Of a stretch of DNA of 64,000 bases, positions 56,461 to 64,000 are shown piece after piece (the first letter of the stretch is position 1; the number at the start of each line of letters is the position of its first letter). The notes under the pieces were generated by a model that was not told the origin of the DNA, did not search any database, and saw only the letters and a program-made list of their open reading frames with translations. The DNA comes from Hyunsoonleella pacifica (lineage in GTDB: Bacteria; Bacteroidota; Bacteroidia; Flavobacteriales; Flavobacteriaceae). The position numbers were made by a program, and so were the translations under genes. Where the stretch lies: positions 1-64,000 of the forward strand of contig NZ_SIRS01000005.1 of the NCBI RefSeq assembly GCF_004310335.1, given 5' to 3'.

Positions 56461-59319
56461 TTATTGTGGTTTAAATTGAGCGTCTTTAGTTATAATAAAC
56501 TTGTCTAACTCAAAACCATCTTCTCGCATTGAAAACATAATAACATGCTCTCCTACTTCTTTAATATCTAAATAAATAGTATTAGGCGTACCACAATGGT
56601 TTTCTGGTATACGTTGCGCGGAAGACCATGTCCATTTATGTTTTCCTTTACATAACTGAATACGTTGTCCACTTTCTGGCCAGTATCCATTTATGCCCAC
56701 ATGAACACCATTATCCTCCGCCCCACTGGAATACGCTTTTACCCAAATATAATATTTACCGGGTGTTTTAACATTCACTTTATAACCCACAATCCCACCT
56801 GAACCTGGGATAGGAAAAAAATTCTCGCCCCTGAGTAGTTTATCCTTGTGTGTTACGCGTGTATCTGGTAAAGCTTCAATATACGCTTTACTACTAGCTT
56901 GTTTTACGTGATTGTCGATATTTAAAAATGGAGCATGACCATCTTCTTTTCTAACATACCATTTTCTTGGGCTATTGTTACTTGTATTTAGATGATAATT
57001 CTCTGCTTCAATCTCAATTTTACCCTCGATTTCTTCAAAGGCTTTAGCGTTATCTAGTCCTTCATTTTCTAAAATGTTGTTTTTTGAAAATGTAATACTA
57101 TTCCATCGTCCTCTAGACCATGCAGTACCACCATGTTCTGGTAGTAAACCATTTGAATCTGCATTGGATGAGACAAATATAATATCTCCTTTTTTTAGAT
57201 ATAATGCGCCAACATGTAACTCTACTTTTTTGAAAGATTCACTTACCTTAGGATTAACTACTGTTTTTACCCCAACATTATTAATTTTTATAGTGTAACT
57301 AGATTCTCCATCTTGTTCTGCCATGGCATGAAGTTTCACATTATACATTCCTGTATCTCCATTAAAGATGGCTTTAGCACTTGCAAAACCTTGTCTTTGA
57401 TCTTCTTTTGAAGCTTTAATTGCCAAAGCTTTGTTTTTCTTGTCTCTATAATATGTAACGTTATCTTCAATAATTTGAAAATCTGATAAGGCATCTAAAA
57501 CTATTGGTTGTACTGTGGTAGTGTTTTCTAGAGTTTGATTTGATTTTCGCTTTACAAGTGCTACCCAATCACCTTCTGATTCTGGTGGCATGCCTATTGT
57601 AACTACCTTTCCTCCAATAACAGATTTTATTTTCCCTTTTTTAAGATTTCCTCCAACTCTTGGGTTATACCAACGCACCGAAAATTTCCCAGAATCCTTT
57701 GTTAAATCTAATTGTAATTCTTCTGCTTTAGGTTGGTATATAACATATACTTCCTCTTTTTTTGCTAGAACAAAATCTGTACTACTTTCAGTTAAATCAT
57801 CTGCAACCACCATATCTCTGTATGGCAGATATATTTTAAAAAAATCTATCGCATGTTTAGTTTGTTCCCAAAGCCTATCTCTAGAACGCCAATCTTCGCA
57901 CTTTAAATCGTTATCAGAAAATTTATAACCAAAGTACCATTCAACACCTGCACCTCCAGCCATTAAATTTCCCCATAAAACATTGGTTCTCATATCATCA
58001 TGACTTATATCATCAACATCTGGTTTTGCCCCTGTATCTGCTGGCCCTATTTCATCTAAAAATGCTACCCAAGGCTTGTTGAAATTTTTAGATGTTTCTA
58101 TCCATTTTTTAGTGGTGTAATGTACATCTTCGGGCTTTTTTATTTGCATGGACACACCATCTATATACGGATATCCCAATAATGGATTTAATATATGATC
58201 TTGAGCATGTTCTACAGCATGTGTGTGTATTACTACAAGGTTTTTATAAGGATCGGTTGTCTTAATGTAACGTGCCATTGCTTTTCTATCCGCATCACTT
58301 TGGGCTTTGGGCGCCCAAGTTTGCCAGCCATTTTCTTCTCCTAAATTCCAAATTACTCCTAAATGGTGTGAAAATCTTGCAATCAATTCGCGATAATATA
58401 ATTTTCGTTGTGTTTTAAGTTCGCCAATATCAAGTAGTAATTCATTTTCCGTTTCTTGGGTTATCACATGTAATAACATCCCTAAATCATCCATGTGATC
58501 AAACACTTTCTCCCATTGATCTAATTTACTGCAATCAAAACGATACCGTTCATGTTTATCGGTCCATGGCCATACATCATCTCCATCGCCTTGAACATTC
58601 ATCGTTAAAAAATATACTGAATTCATCCCTTTTGAAGCCAGATAATTTAAAGCGCCTATAATAGATTTTCCTTTTCCGTTCTTCCACGTAGGATTTCCAA
58701 TATTCCAATCGTTTTCGTGGTGTCTATATTTATGTGATGGTGGTGTTTGGTCAAATTCATGATAGGCTAAAAAATTCTCTGGACTTCCTGCTCCGCCTTT
58801 TAAAAATACTTCATTAGTTGCTGCATGAACTGCATAAGATGAGCCATTATATATTATTCTACCTTTACGCCTCAACACAGATGTTTCATCTAAAGATTCA
58901 TTTACTATAAATGTTCCTTTAACACCATTAAAATCGATAGGTTTGCCTTCATAAATATCGGTACTTACAGCAATGTTTTCACCATACCTAAAAAACACTT
59001 CATATTCCCATTCTCCTATTGCATCTGGTGTAAACCTAACTTTCCAAATTTTACCAGATGTAGCACTTGTTTCAGCGGCATTGCCATCAGCAGCAAAAAA
59101 ACCTGGCACTGTAAATATCCTACCATTGTTTTTAAATATCACATTCAATCTGTAATTTAAAAATGGGTTGTCTCCATCATTTTCGTTTAAAGCCTCTCCT
59201 TCAAAACTAAGTGTTACTTTGTGCCAAGGTTTTAATTCGCCTTTAAGAGTAACTTGTTGGGCTGAGAAACTAAAAGAGCAGAAAAAAAACAGGCACAGAA
59301 GAACATGATAAGATTTCAT
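56461..59319 (-). CDS. Secreted DUF5060-type glycoside hydrolase candidate
   Basis: 952 aa. Signal peptide to about residue 20 (SFSAQ). Residues about 22-115 are a DUF5060 beta sandwich (LKPWHKVTLSFEGEAL, GEWEYEVFF). A TIM-barrel-like core (about 150-490) holds likely acid/base Glu in WNLGEEN (E328/E329) and a possible nucleophile E423 in FLDEIGPA. A beta domain similar to putative collagen-binding domains follows (about 500-590). The C-terminus (about 765-945, IEIEAENYHL to IMFSMREDGFELDKF) resembles a carbohydrate-binding module found on marine polysaccharidases. Divergent partner of a kelch protein; no SusCD in view. Confidence 0.75.
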   Translation of the reverse strand: MKSYHVLLCLFFFCSFSFSAQQVTLKGELKPWHKVTLSFEGEALNENDGDNPFLNYRLNVIFKNNGRIFTVPGFFAADGNAAETSATSGKIWKVRFTPDAIGEWEYEVFFRYGENIAVSTDIYEGKPIDFNGVKGTFIVNESLDETSVLRRKGRIIYNGSSYAVHAATNEVFLKGGAGSPENFLAYHEFDQTPPSHKYRHHENDWNIGNPTWKNGKGKSIIGALNYLASKGMNSVYFLTMNVQGDGDDVWPWTDKHERYRFDCSKLDQWEKVFDHMDDLGMLLHVITQETENELLLDIGELKTQRKLYYRELIARFSHHLGVIWNLGEENGWQTWAPKAQSDADRKAMARYIKTTDPYKNLVVIHTHAVEHAQDHILNPLLGYPYIDGVSMQIKKPEDVHYTTKKWIETSKNFNKPWVAFLDEIGPADTGAKPDVDDISHDDMRTNVLWGNLMAGGAGVEWYFGYKFSDNDLKCEDWRSRDRLWEQTKHAIDFFKIYLPYRDMVVADDLTESSTDFVLAKKEEVYVIYQPKAEELQLDLTKDSGKFSVRWYNPRVGGNLKKGKIKSVIGGKVVTIGMPPESEGDWVALVKRKSNQTLENTTTVQPIVLDALSDFQIIEDNVTYYRDKKNKALAIKASKEDQRQGFASAKAIFNGDTGMYNVKLHAMAEQDGESSYTIKINNVGVKTVVNPKVSESFKKVELHVGALYLKKGDIIFVSSNADSNGLLPEHGGTAWSRGRWNSITFSKNNILENEGLDNAKAFEEIEGKIEIEAENYHLNTSNNSPRKWYVRKEDGHAPFLNIDNHVKQASSKAYIEALPDTRVTHKDKLLRGENFFPIPGSGGIVGYKVNVKTPGKYYIWVKAYSSGAEDNGVHVGINGYWPESGQRIQLCKGKHKWTWSSAQRIPENHCGTPNTIYLDIKEVGEHVIMFSMREDGFELDKFIITKDAQFKPQ

Positions 59320-59493
59320 TATATATAATTTAACTTTAAATGATTTAAATAGTTATGTTGTGAATTTTGCACAAATTAAAAAACCATTCCCTAAAAATGG
59401 TTAAATCTCAATATATTTTATCTTGACTATTGTTTTGAATATTTACACAAAACAATTCACTAATTTTAAACACCATTAACTATTGCCTTTATC

Positions 59494-60801
59494 ATGAAAT
59501 TTTTTAAAACTGTCTCACTTAAATTTTACGCAATTATATTTTTATGCTTTAACCATTACTATCTTATTGCTCAAAATGACGTATGGATTGATAAAGATGA
59601 AAATGAAGACTACGTTGCAAGACATGAATGTTCTTTTGTACAAGCGGGTAATACATTTATAATGTTTGGTGGTAGAGAACAAGCACAACAACTTGATGTA
59701 TACGATTTTAAAAACAATAATTGGTCTAAAGGCGGAAACGCACCAAAAGAGTTTAATCATTTTCAAGCCACATTTTACGAAGGATTTATTTGGGTTATTG
59801 GTAGTTTTAAAACCAATACATTCCCCAACGAAATACCTGCTGACTATATTTGGTTATATTTTCCTCCTACCAAAACTTGGATGCAAGGGCCAGAAATACC
59901 CGAAAACAGACGTCGTGGTGGTGCTGGTCTAGCCTTATATAATGATAAGTTTTATTTGGTTGGTGGTAATACAAAAGGGCATAATGGTGGATATGTAAAT
60001 TGGTTTGATGTTTATGATCCAAAAACTAGTTCTTGGACTATTCTTGAAAATGCTCCAAATGCTAGAGACCACTTTAGTTGTGTTATTGCTAATGATAAGT
60101 TATATGCTCTAGGAGGAAGACATTCTGGTGGAGAGGGAGGTGTTTTTAAACCTCTAATTGCTCCTGTTGATATTTATGATTTTAGCTCTAACAAATGGAC
60201 GAACCTAAACTACCATTTACCAACACCTAGAGCTGCTCCGAGTGTAGCTTTATTTAACAATGAATTGTTTGTAATGGGTGGTGAAGGTGCGCAAAAAGGG
60301 CCAGCCTATAAGTTAGTTGAAGCTTATAATCTAAAAACAAAAAAATGGAACAAAAAAGCAAATATGCATTATGCTAGACACGGTACGCAAGCTATTGTTT
60401 CAGGAGAAGGCATTTACATTGCTGGTGGTTCTCCAAAAAGGGGTGGTGGTCGCCAACACAACATGGAGGCTTATAATGATGACAATCCTAAAGGCAAAAA
60501 AATTATTGCTAGTACACTAAAACACCCTAAATCAAAGTGTATCCCTGCTGGAACAGAAGGATTGATTAAAATTAAAAGTATAGGTGGTAATTCAGGAATA
60601 TTCATCAACTCTATAGTTATTCAAGGGAAACATAGCGATATATTTGAGCTTCAAAACAGCTATGACCTTAAACTAGTTAAAAATAAACAAGACTTTCTAA
60701 TTAAGGTAAAACATCATCACAATACTAAAAATGATACTGCTGAAATCATCATAACTTATAATGGAGGTTTAAAAACAAGCATTTCACTAAAGTCTACATA
60801 G
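59494..60801 (+). CDS. Secreted kelch-repeat protein
   Basis: 435 aa. Signal peptide to about 26 (YYLIAQ). Five to six kelch units: NTFIMFGGREQAQQLDVYD, GAGLALYNDKFYLVGGNT, HFSCVIANDKLYALGGRH, APSVALFNNELFVMGGEG and GTQAIVSGEGIYIAGGSP, forming a beta propeller. The last 100 residues (GLIKIKSIGGNSGIFINSIVIQ) form a separate beta domain, likely ASH-like. Divergent from a polysaccharidase-like gene with 174 bp between them; perhaps sugar binding, but no enzyme motif is evident. Confidence 0.82.
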   Translation: MKFFKTVSLKFYAIIFLCFNHYYLIAQNDVWIDKDENEDYVARHECSFVQAGNTFIMFGGREQAQQLDVYDFKNNNWSKGGNAPKEFNHFQATFYEGFIWVIGSFKTNTFPNEIPADYIWLYFPPTKTWMQGPEIPENRRRGGAGLALYNDKFYLVGGNTKGHNGGYVNWFDVYDPKTSSWTILENAPNARDHFSCVIANDKLYALGGRHSGGEGGVFKPLIAPVDIYDFSSNKWTNLNYHLPTPRAAPSVALFNNELFVMGGEGAQKGPAYKLVEAYNLKTKKWNKKANMHYARHGTQAIVSGEGIYIAGGSPKRGGGRQHNMEAYNDDNPKGKKIIASTLKHPKSKCIPAGTEGLIKIKSIGGNSGIFINSIVIQGKHSDIFELQNSYDLKLVKNKQDFLIKVKHHHNTKNDTAEIIITYNGGLKTSISLKST

Positions 60802-60838
60802 TAATTATTTACCCAATTTCTTTTCAAAAAAAACGAAA

Positions 60839-62260
60839 CTATATTGACTTCCCTCTGTAATACTCTAAAACCATAACACGCAGAATGTATTCGTACTTTG
60901 CATTGGCTAAATTGACTTTAGAATTATCTAAATTGTTTTTACTGGTTATATAATTCAAAAAATTAGAAACACCATTGTTGAAGCGTATCTCATTAATACG
61001 ATAAGATTCTGTATATGCTTCCACCTGTTTTTGAATACTTTTATAGCGATTAAAAACAGCCTCCATATCAAAATGAACCTGAGATATCGTATTCTTTATA
61101 TCAAGATGTGTGCGTTCTAATTCTAGAATAGATTCCTCTACTCTAATTTTTTCTAAAGCTACATTGTTTTTTGCCCTAAACCCATTAAATAAAGGCACCC
61201 TTACCGCTACTCCCATTACTGTATTTAGATTATTATCTAATTGATCGTTGTAGCTAATGCTTTCTGCAGAAAACTCTGTTTGTTCTGTCATTACAGGAAA
61301 ATCTTGTCCGTTTATTGACACAAAATCTCCTGTTTCAACAATACTCGTTCCTGAATTAGAAAAAATCTCTGCTGCACTCGAATAATTAGTATTAACTCCA
61401 CCAAAAACAGATATCTCTGGTGTAAATTGTGCTTTGGTGGCACTAACACCTTTTTTTGCTGCCTCAATACGCAGGGTATTAGCTTTAAATGTTACTAGAT
61501 TCTCTAGAGCTTGTTGATATACTTCATCTGCTGAAAGTTGATATTTTTCCAAATCTAATAGAATACCCTCTGTATCAACATTAGTTGTATTTTTTATATT
61601 CATTAACCTCAGAAGGTTAAGTTGTGAATTATTTAGGTTAGATTCCGACTGTAGAACGCTAGTTTCATCATTGGCTATTTGTCCTAAAATATCGGCATAA
61701 TCCGCTGGGTTTCCAGACTCGTTTTCATAGAATTCTTTTTGAATTTCTAATTGCATTTTTGTAGCTTGATATCGCTGTTGTGTTAGCTCTAAAATTGCTT
61801 TACTATTCAAAACTTGTAAGTAAGCCAAAGTAACATTTAAAACTAAATCTTGTTTTGCAGCTTCAATTTCAAGTTCTGCTGCTTCCCTGTTTAATTGGTT
61901 CTGCTTAGCTGCATTCAATAATCTAAAACCATTAAAAACAGTCATATTTAAACTTAACCCCATGTTGGAAAACGTAAGTTCTTGATTAATAAAATCATTA
62001 GTAAAGGGATCTATACTTCTACCATCATTTACCCCTAAATTAAAATTACCATTGACATTTGGCAATAAGTTAGCTTTGGACTGTTGATGATCTATTTTTG
62101 CAGAATTAGCTCGTAAATTGGTGGACTTTAAATCTAAATTATTCTCTAATGCTACGTTGATACATTCATCTAAGGTATATACTTTTGTAGTTAAGTCTTG
62201 AGGGAAACTTGCCCAATTTATCAAAACTATAAATGCTATTACTAACTGCTTTTGCTTCAT
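60839..62260 (-). CDS. TolC-family outer-membrane efflux protein
   Basis: 473 aa. Signal peptide to about 20 (WASFPQ). Two helical OEP repeats: YTLDECINVALENNLDL, EIEAAKQDLVLNVTLAYLQVLNSKAILEL and a second set starting KANTLRIEAAKKGVSATKA, ending with the helix of VNLANAKYEYILRVMVLEYY. Forms the outer-membrane duct of a tripartite exporter. Last gene of the leftward permease-ATPase-TolC operon (10 bp after the ATPase). Confidence 0.93.
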   Translation of the reverse strand: MKQKQLVIAFIVLINWASFPQDLTTKVYTLDECINVALENNLDLKSTNLRANSAKIDHQQSKANLLPNVNGNFNLGVNDGRSIDPFTNDFINQELTFSNMGLSLNMTVFNGFRLLNAAKQNQLNREAAELEIEAAKQDLVLNVTLAYLQVLNSKAILELTQQRYQATKMQLEIQKEFYENESGNPADYADILGQIANDETSVLQSESNLNNSQLNLLRLMNIKNTTNVDTEGILLDLEKYQLSADEVYQQALENLVTFKANTLRIEAAKKGVSATKAQFTPEISVFGGVNTNYSSAAEIFSNSGTSIVETGDFVSINGQDFPVMTEQTEFSAESISYNDQLDNNLNTVMGVAVRVPLFNGFRAKNNVALEKIRVEESILELERTHLDIKNTISQVHFDMEAVFNRYKSIQKQVEAYTESYRINEIRFNNGVSNFLNYITSKNNLDNSKVNLANAKYEYILRVMVLEYYRGKSI

Positions 62261-62270
62261 GACTTTTTTA

Positions 62271-62948
62271 TTACTCTGAGACTATTTTCCCATCTAGTAG
62301 ATTTATAATTCTGGAACTATAAGAGGCGTTTTTCTCTGAGTGAGTAGCTTGTATAATAGTAACCCCTTCTTTATTCAATTCTGAAAATAACTCCATAATT
62401 TCCATGCTTTGTTTTGAGTTGAGATTGCCCGTGGGTTCATCAGCTAAAATTAACTTTGGTTTTCCAATTAGTGCTCTTGCTATGCCAACCAATTGCTGCT
62501 GGCCTCCGCTTAATTGCATAGGAAATAAATCCTTTTTACCAACGATATTAAAACGATCTAGCATATCGGCCACTAAAGCTTTACGTTCAGCCGATTTTAT
62601 ATTTTTATACAGAAGTGGTGTTTCAATATTTTCCCAAACATTAAGTTCATCAATAAGATGATAGGCTTGAAATACAAAACCAATATATTCTTTATATAAT
62701 TTAGATCTATTTCGTTCTTTCATACTATGTACAGGTTGCCCTAGAAAGACATAACCACCTCCTGTGAAATTATCTAACATCCCTATACAATTTAACAAAG
62801 TAGATTTACCTGAACCTGATGGTCCCATTAGAGATATAAATTCGCCTTCTTTAACTTCCATATTAATGGTATCTAATAAGGCTATTTTATTACTACCAGA
62901 ATTAACTTCTCTTGTAGCTTGACTTAATTTTAATATTGTACTCATCAT
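62271..62948 (-). CDS. ABC transporter ATP-binding protein (LolD/MacB type)
   Basis: 225 aa. Walker A GPSGSGKST at 42-50, Q-loop VFQAYHLI, signature LSGGQQQLVGIARA (146-159), Walker B LILADEP with D170/E171, and H-loop QATHSE. The class is that of MacB/LolD ATPases which drive FtsX-type permeases. Met2 is an equally good start. Placed between an FtsX-type permease and TolC. Confidence 0.95.
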   Translation of the reverse strand: MMSTILKLSQATREVNSGSNKIALLDTINMEVKEGEFISLMGPSGSGKSTLLNCIGMLDNFTGGGYVFLGQPVHSMKERNRSKLYKEYIGFVFQAYHLIDELNVWENIETPLLYKNIKSAERKALVADMLDRFNIVGKKDLFPMQLSGGQQQLVGIARALIGKPKLILADEPTGNLNSKQSMEIMELFSELNKEGVTIIQATHSEKNASYSSRIINLLDGKIVSE

Positions 62949-62991
62949 TTAAATATTGATTTTTACTATTACCTTTCGTCTTTAAACTTTT

Positions 62992-64000
62992 TTACTCTGA
63001 CCTTAAACTATTTACAGGATTCATTAAAGCAGTTTTAACCGTTTTAAAACTTATTGATAAGAGTACAAGTAAAAACACTAAAAAAATTGGCAGTATAAAC
63101 ATCCAAATGTTTAAATCAATTCTATATGCAAAGTTTTTTAGCCAATTTTGCAATAACAAATAAGTAATAGGCACGCTGATAATTACTGAAATTAACACGG
63201 TTTTTAAAGCATCCTTAGAAAGTAGAATCAAAATTGTTGCAGTACTCGCTCCTACAACTTTTCTAATTCCAATTTCTTTCTTTCTTTTAGCAACTGAAAA
63301 AGACGCTAATCCCAACAGACCTAAACATGCAATTAGCATAGAAAATGCAGTAAGAATCATAAACACACTTTTAAAACGATCTTCTGCTTTGAATTGCTTA
63401 TCATACTCCTGATCCATAAAAAAATAAGAGAATGGTGCACCAGGATAAATGGTATTAAACGCTTCTCTAACCTGTTTTAAATTTTCTGTTGGAGACCCTC
63501 CTGAAAATTGAACTGTAGCTAAACTTCCAAAATAATTATTAAATATGTGAATCATAGGAAGGATAGGGGATTTTGGAGATTGTTGGTGGTAATTTTTAAC
63601 TACGCCTTTAATATTCCACTCTGCACCCCAAAAAGACAATTTTTTACTTATTGCTTCTTCTGGATTGGTAATATTCCATTTTTCAAGAGCTTTTTCATTA
63701 ACAATAACATCTCGTTTTTGAGGTGTTGTACCTTCATCAAAATTAGTACCCGTTAACATCTCCACACCTAGCAAAGGCACATAATCTTTATCAATAAATG
63801 TGAGATAGAAGTTATGATATGCATCTGGTGTTGTGCCAGTAATTCGTATATCTGCTGTAGTTGATAAAGCTCCCGATGGTTGCCCTGGAACTGTATGCGA
63901 TAACGCTACAATCTTAACATTAGAGTTTGTCAATAAATTTTGCTTGAATGCCGAATAATTTTGAGCAGCATTTTTTGCCGGTGCTTCCACTACTATACTT
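62992..64000 (-). CDS. FtsX/MacB-type ABC permease (5' end beyond window)
   Basis: At least 335 codons; the frame is open to base 64000, so the protein starts outside the window and the GTG at 63990 is not the start. Visible: the end of a periplasmic MacB core (SIVVEAPAKN, DVIVNEKALEKWNI, GVVKNYHQQS), then the C-terminal FtsX domain with three helices at the end and AKRKKEIGIRKVVGASTATILILLSKD. Exports or extracts substrates with the ATPase and TolC downstream. Substrate unknown. Confidence 0.93.
   Translation of the reverse strand, partial: SIVVEAPAKNAAQNYSAFKQNLLTNSNVKIVALSHTVPGQPSGALSTTADIRITGTTPDAYHNFYLTFIDKDYVPLLGVEMLTGTNFDEGTTPQKRDVIVNEKALEKWNITNPEEAISKKLSFWGAEWNIKGVVKNYHQQSPKSPILPMIHIFNNYFGSLATVQFSGGSPTENLKQVREAFNTIYPGAPFSYFFMDQEYDKQFKAEDRFKSVFMILTAFSMLIACLGLLGLASFSVAKRKKEIGIRKVVGASTATILILLSKDALKTVLISVIISVPITYLLLQNWLKNFAYRIDLNIWMFILPIFLVFLLVLLSISFKTVKTALMNPVNSLRSE

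Overview
The window looks like chromosomal DNA of a marine Flavobacteriaceae bacterium (Bacteroidota). Supporting signs are the AT-rich sequence, TAnnTTTG-type -7 promoter boxes with few Shine-Dalgarno sites, Bacteroidota-specific families (GSCFA, DUF4136, DUF4230, DUF5522, DUF6252, Porin_10-like barrel, TlpA-like reductases with long N-terminal parts), and Flavobacteriia-like LipB, Der, Era, AlaS and LysS. No rRNA, tRNA, CRISPR array, prophage or complete insertion sequence was seen. The genus cannot be fixed from the sequence alone.

Layout. 1-405 holds a promoter that fires out of the left edge and otherwise unexplained DNA. 406-9182 carries an outer-membrane barrel, rnhB, a propeller lipoprotein, an OmpA protein with a TapB-like partner, and a nucleoid-associated protein. 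9223-11401 is a leftward operon around lipB that contains two 52-codon membrane genes easily missed by ORF callers. 11542-16012 holds a membrane LuxR-type regulator, a DUF1573 protein, lysS and a solitary DUF4268 gene. 16218-19187 runs leftward: YiaA-like, CPBP-like and two tandem alpha/beta hydrolases. 19338-22632 holds a helical protein coupled to a barrel protein, then a Spy-like protein. 22704-26042 is a leftward operon: mini zinc-peptidase-like protein, PLP desulfhydrase, glucosaminidase, hemL. 26093-31750 mixes a DUF5522 miniprotein, a DUF4136 lipoprotein, bestrophin, an aromatic amino acid hydroxylase with a long C-terminal extension, enoyl-CoA hydratase, rhodanese and DUF4230. 31927-34821 is a two-component system. 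35060-41272 holds a propeller protein with an odd Ala-rich insert, a DUF6252 lipoprotein, a GSCFA protein and alaS. 41404-44789 runs rightward: M23 peptidase, MerR, LemA, TPM, TPM.

44851-50850 is the most dynamic part. It holds a set of TlpA-like thiol-disulfide reductase paralogues: one intact (718 aa), one that stops before its thioredoxin domain, one reduced to a C-terminal thioredoxin piece in the same frame directly after that stop, a lone DsbD-N-like protein, and a frameshifted pseudogene. It reads as a local expansion now decaying by recombination.

50919-56342 holds der, a small membrane protein, a choice-of-anchor-I/phytase-like lipoprotein with collagen-like DGQ repeats, era and an FKBP isomerase. 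56461-60801 is a divergent pair: a large secreted DUF5060-type glycoside hydrolase candidate and a secreted kelch protein. 60839-64000 is the end of a leftward FtsX permease - ABC ATPase - TolC operon, with the permease cut by the window edge.

I found no clear new defence or mobile system. The best leads are the recombined TlpA-like cluster, the DUF5060/kelch pair, the C-terminal extension of the hydroxylase, the Ala-rich insert in the propeller, and the CPBP-like protein that lacks its motif 1 residues.
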